64,000 nt of DNA from CAZAMB01 sp964486335 (GTDB lineage: Bacteria > Planctomycetota > Phycisphaerae > UBA1845). Within the stretch, counting starts at the first letter, position 1. The number at the start of each line of letters is the position of its first letter. Both the position numbers and the translations under genes were made by a program. The DNA lies in the NCBI GenBank assembly GCA_964486335.1, contig CAZAMB010000018.1:35644-99643 (forward strand). Reading direction: 5' to 3'. A model generated the notes under the pieces. That model ran no database searches, was not told where the DNA came from, and saw only the letters and a program-made list of their open reading frames with translations. Shown in pieces: positions 61,179 through 64,000 of this stretch.

Positions 61179-61970
61179 CTACCGTTTTTCGCTGACGATC
61201 CGCTTAAATTCCGTCCAGGCTTCGGCGTCAGTGATGTTGTCGTGGACGATGCGGCGGACGGTTTGGATCATCGGGACCGGCCATTTCGACTGAAAGATGT
61301 TGCGGCCCATGTCGACGCCGACCGCCCCGGCGGAGACGGCCTTGTGCGCGAGGGTGAGGGCGTCGCGCTCTTCGATCTTCTTTCCGCCCGCGATGACCAC
61401 CGGAACCGGGCAGCCTTCGACGACCTTCTCGAAGCTTTCGCAGTAGTAGGTCTTGACGATATGCGCGCCGAGTTCGGCGGCGATGCGGCAGGCGAGGCCG
61501 AGGTAGCGGGCGTCGCGGACCATCTCCTTGCCGACGGCGGTGACGGCCAGCACCGGAATGCCGTAGCGCTGGCCTTCGTCGCAGAGGCGGGCGAGATTGG
61601 TGAGCGTAGTCTTTTCGTTCGGCGAGCCGACGAAGATGGAGATCGCCAGGCACGACGCGTTGAGCCGGATCGCGTCCTCGATCGAGACGGTGATGTCTTC
61701 GTGCGAGAGGTCATCTTTGAGAATGCTCGTTCCGCCGGAGACGCGGAGGACGATCGGCGTGCGAATGGTCGCATCGACGCAATTCCGCAGCACGCCGCGC
61801 GTCAGCATCAGCGAGTCCGCAAACGGCAACAACGGGCGGACTACGTCGCCCGGTTTTTCGAGGCCTGTGGTCGGGCCTTGGAAGTAGCCGTGGTCCACGG
61901 CCAGCATGACGCATCGGCCAGTGGTGGGTGAGATGATTCCCGCGAGTCGGTTTTTTAGTCCCCAGTCCAA
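61179..61970 (-). CDS. lsrF: LsrF-like class I aldolase/thiolase
   Basis: A 263-residue TIM-barrel protein closely resembling LsrF, the thiolase that cleaves the phosphorylated autoinducer-2 product: LDWGLKNRLAGIISPTTGRCVMLAVDHGYFQGPTTGLE, VLRVSGGTSIL, AVTAVGKEMVRDARY, IVKTYYCESFEKVVEGCPVPVVIAGGKK, GVDMGRNIFQS. The Lys in KTYY or GGKK is the Schiff-base candidate. TTG 61970 is chosen because GGAGG lies nine bases upstream and the family aligns from SLDWGMKN. None of the other lsr genes is nearby. DhnA-type fructose-bisphosphate aldolase is the main alternative. Confidence 0.8.
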   Translation of the reverse strand: MDWGLKNRLAGIISPTTGRCVMLAVDHGYFQGPTTGLEKPGDVVRPLLPFADSLMLTRGVLRNCVDATIRTPIVLRVSGGTSILKDDLSHEDITVSIEDAIRLNASCLAISIFVGSPNEKTTLTNLARLCDEGQRYGIPVLAVTAVGKEMVRDARYLGLACRIAAELGAHIVKTYYCESFEKVVEGCPVPVVIAGGKKIEERDALTLAHKAVSAGAVGVDMGRNIFQSKWPVPMIQTVRRIVHDNITDAEAWTEFKRIVSEKR

Positions 61971-62111
61971 AGCGGTTGGCCTCCAAAAAGCCCTTTTAGA
62001 TCGCGCATCTGACCGGAATATACGGCTCGTTGGGTATCAAAACAACGCCATATCGCCAACTCTTGTTCAAATACAGTTCAGTTATATTATTTTGACGTTA
62101 CTCAATACAAA

Positions 62112-62124
62112 AACTTACTAAGTT
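62112..62124. promoter_or_regulatory. short palindrome upstream of the suf regulator
   Basis: AACTT-ACT-AAGTT, a perfect inverted repeat in an AT-rich stretch between the divergent lsrF-like and Rrf2 genes. It might serve as a second operator. Confidence 0.35.
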
Positions 62125-62138
62125 GGTACGATTTAGCT

Positions 62139-62167
62139 TTGATATAAGACCAAATCGGTCGTATATT
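62139..62167 (+). promoter_or_regulatory. suf promoter with an IscR-like operator
   Basis: TTGATA (62139-62144), 17-base spacer, TATATT (62162-62167). Overlapping it is the 25-bp inverted repeat ATATAAGACC-AAATC-GGTCGTATAT (62142-62166), nine of ten positions symmetric. Its ATA...GAC...GTC...TAT frame has the same length and spacing as the type 1 IscR site. A repressor bound here would cover the -10, so autoregulation by the adjacent Rrf2 protein is the likely logic. Confidence 0.65.
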
Positions 62168-62209
62168 GGTTAGCGGCCCCTGGATTGGGTGGCGAGTGGA
62201 GTCGATTCA

Positions 62210-62731
62210 ATGCTCGCTCTGACAAGAAAAACGGATTACGCGCTAGTGGCGCTATCGGAGCTCGCACGGAGCTTTCCCGCGACGCTGAGTGCCCGGCAAT
62301 TAGCGGAAGTTACGGGAATCAGTTTTCCAGTGTTGTCAGGAGTCTTGAATCATCTGGTACGCGGTGAACTCGTCGTTTCGATTCGAGGGGTGCAGGGCGG
62401 CTATCGTCTGGCGAGGTCGGCCGAAGAGATTCGGCTGGTGGACATTGTCGAGGCGATCGATGGTCCGCCGCGTCTGACTCAGTGTTGTTCACAGGCGTCG
62501 CCCGCGCTTGATGCGGACGAAACTTGCGACCTCGAAGGGTCATGCCGGATCATGGGGCCGATGCAGCGCGTTCATCGTTGTTTCACCGAGTTCATGAGCC
62601 GGATTCCGCTGTCGCATATTGCGTTTGATTTTGTACCCGTGCAGGTGGCCATCAATGGCGACCGCGGCATGGTGAAGAATATGGGTTCCGATGACGCGGC
62701 CCTTGGCGGCGCGCGACTGAAATCGGAATAG
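62210..62731 (+). CDS. Rrf2-family iron-sulphur regulator (SufR/IscR-like)
   Basis: A 173-residue winged-helix regulator: MLALTRKTDYALVALSEL, TLSARQLAEVTGISFPVLSGVLNHLVRGELVVSIRGVQGGYRLAR, then a Cys cluster (QCCSQ, ETCDLEGSCRIMGPM) placed where Rrf2 proteins bind a [2Fe-2S] cluster. The ATG at 62210 follows GGAG by eight bases. It probably senses Fe-S status and controls the genes just downstream. Confidence 0.9.
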   Translation: MLALTRKTDYALVALSELARSFPATLSARQLAEVTGISFPVLSGVLNHLVRGELVVSIRGVQGGYRLARSAEEIRLVDIVEAIDGPPRLTQCCSQASPALDADETCDLEGSCRIMGPMQRVHRCFTEFMSRIPLSHIAFDFVPVQVAINGDRGMVKNMGSDDAALGGARLKSE

Positions 62732-62771
62732 GTGGCGAGTCGTTTCAGGCTGTCGAGGAGTAAGAAAAGAA

Positions 62772-63128
62772 ATGGCCATTACATTGACAGAGCTTGCGGC
62801 AAAGGAAGTGAAGAACATCGTCGAGCAGCAGTATGAAACCGCGCGGAGCGCAGGCGAGGAGCCGAAGAAGTTGTTTCTTCGCATCGGCGTCAAAGGCGGC
62901 GGGTGTAGCGGATTCAGCTATGCGCTGGACCTGACGGAATCCATGAACGAGGAGACTGACGAGCATTGGACACAGGACGGCGTGGACGTGATTTGTGACA
63001 GCAAGAGCATGCTGTACCTCGACGGCACGAAGATTGACTTTAAGGACGAAGTGATGGGGCGGGGGTTCGTCTTCAGCAATCCCAATGCGACCAGCAGCTG
63101 CGGATGCGGTTCGAGCTTCTCGGCGTAG
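62772..63128 (+). CDS. A-type Fe-S carrier (SufA/IscA/HesB family)
   Basis: A 118-residue HesB-like protein with the three conserved Cys (GGGCSGFSY and SCGCGSSF). It carries Fe-S clusters or iron to apoproteins. It has a good ribosome site (GAGGAG) and follows the Rrf2 regulator by 40 bases. Confidence 0.93.
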   Translation: MAITLTELAAKEVKNIVEQQYETARSAGEEPKKLFLRIGVKGGGCSGFSYALDLTESMNEETDEHWTQDGVDVICDSKSMLYLDGTKIDFKDEVMGRGFVFSNPNATSSCGCGSSFSA

Positions 63129-63290
63129 ACATGTCGTGATGTGGTGATTTGGTGAAGTGGCGATAAGGCGGCATTGACGGACCGCTACATGACTGTCGCA
63201 GTACGGATTGGCGGCGCGGAGGGGACGCGAGTCGCAAAAAGACGAGGGCCGCGCGGACTAAAGTCTGCAGCTCATTAACAGGGAATAGCC

Positions 63291-64000
63291 ATGACGACGG
63301 CAACGACGGATACGCTCGAACGGTGGGAGAAACAGCAATACAAGTACGGGTTTGTGACGGACATCGAGTCCGACAGCGCGCCACCTGGATTGAGTGAGGA
63401 TATCGTCCGGTTCATTTCGGCGAAAAAGAACGAGCCGGAGTGGATGACGGAATGGCGGTTGAAGGCTTATCGGCACTGGCTGACGATGAAGGAGCCGACC
63501 TGGCAGAACTTCAAGTACGGCCCGATCGACTATCAGAAAACTATCTACTACTCGGCTCCTAAACAGAAGGAAGGGCTCAAGAGTCTCGACGAGGTTGATC
63601 CGAAGCTGCTGGAAACGTATGCGAAGCTCGGCATTCCGTTGGGTGAACGGGCGGCACTGGCGGGGGTCGCCGTGGATGCGGTGTTTGACAGCGTGTCGGT
63701 GGCGACGACGTACAAAGCCAAACTCGGCGAGCTCGGGATCATCTTCTGTTCCTTTTCGGAGGCTGTGCTGCATCATCCCGAACTGGTGAAAAAGTGGCTG
63801 GGGTCAGTCGTGCCGTATTCGGACAATTTCTTCGCGACGCTCAATTCGGCCGTGTTCAGCGACGGATCGTTCGTCTACGTGCCCAAGGGCGTGCGCTGTC
63901 CGATGGAGCTTTCGACCTATTTCCGGATCAACGCGGCGTCGACGGGACAATTCGAACGGACGCTGATTATCGCGGATGAAGGCGCGTCGGTGAGTTATCT
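63291..64000 (+). CDS. sufB: SufB, Fe-S scaffold subunit, 3' end cut by window
   Basis: The frame from ATG 63291 runs open to the window end (236 codons) and matches SufB from its start: YKYGFVTDIESDSAPPGLSEDIVRFISAKKNEPEWMTEWRLKAYRHW, YYSAPKQKE, YAKLGIPLGERAALAGVAVDAVFDSVSV, VVPYSDNFFATLNSAVFSDGSFVYVPKGVRCPMELSTYFRIN. SufB with SufC and SufD assembles Fe-S clusters. A 162-base gap with no gene separates it from the carrier gene. Confidence 0.95.
   Translation, partial: MTTATTDTLERWEKQQYKYGFVTDIESDSAPPGLSEDIVRFISAKKNEPEWMTEWRLKAYRHWLTMKEPTWQNFKYGPIDYQKTIYYSAPKQKEGLKSLDEVDPKLLETYAKLGIPLGERAALAGVAVDAVFDSVSVATTYKAKLGELGIIFCSFSEAVLHHPELVKKWLGSVVPYSDNFFATLNSAVFSDGSFVYVPKGVRCPMELSTYFRINAASTGQFERTLIIADEGASVSY

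Overview
The window is a GC-rich bacterial chromosome segment, probably from a planctomycete (Planctomycetota, possibly Phycisphaerae-like). The pointers are: two membrane proteins with the CGY(D/N)LTG zinc-ribbon signature; a PEP-CTERM protein; secreted Cys-rich proteins with short dockerin-like calcium loops; an HzsA-like monohaem protein; a full MoxR/Bat operon; and a 5S rRNA gene standing alone with its own promoter and terminator. This assignment is inferred from gene content, not from a 16S gene.

Layout. 1-7.6 kb: the 3' part of an AddA-type helicase/nuclease, a DinB-like protein, a bifunctional PutA and a 29-residue membrane peptide, closed by a terminator. 7.7-12 kb: a histidine kinase/NtrC-type regulator pair, then a single-domain response regulator behind a perfect sigma-54 promoter, then a candidate sigma-54-driven small RNA. 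12-14.6 kb: a diadenylate cyclase/YbbR pair, the lone 5S rRNA and a 33-residue membrane peptide. 14.6-24.7 kb (minus strand): a zinc-ribbon protein, then a tightly overlapping moxR / four-helix-bundle / DUF58 / lipoprotein / batA / batB / batC / batD / batE operon. 24.9-33.9 kb (minus): a PAS/GAF/receiver regulator, then a coupled envelope-polysaccharide operon (methyltransferase, AsnB-like amidotransferase, GT2, methyltransferase, sugar kinase, GT4, PlsY).

34-44 kb: a secreted Pro-rich protein, a HEAT-repeat/membrane-protein pair, a PfkB kinase, thpR, recA, tag, and a secreted 57-residue tandem-repeat protein interrupted by a 100-N scaffold gap that can be resolved arithmetically. 45-51.3 kb (minus): three overlapping genes for exported proteins (HzsA-like monohaem, six-haem YVTN protein, beta-propeller fused to a periplasmic-binding domain), the best candidate for an undescribed system. 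51.4-58.3 kb: RidA-like, PEP-CTERM and dockerin-like secreted proteins and a bifunctional aldolase/dehydrogenase. 58.5-64 kb: a second zinc-ribbon protein, an AlkD-like protein, a REP-associated tyrosine transposase inside its REP array, an orphan LsrF-like aldolase, and a suf operon start (Rrf2 regulator, A-type carrier, sufB) behind an IscR-like operator.

Many genes overlap by the 4-base ATGA junction, so translational coupling is the rule. Functions are assigned from motifs read by eye; no database search was run.
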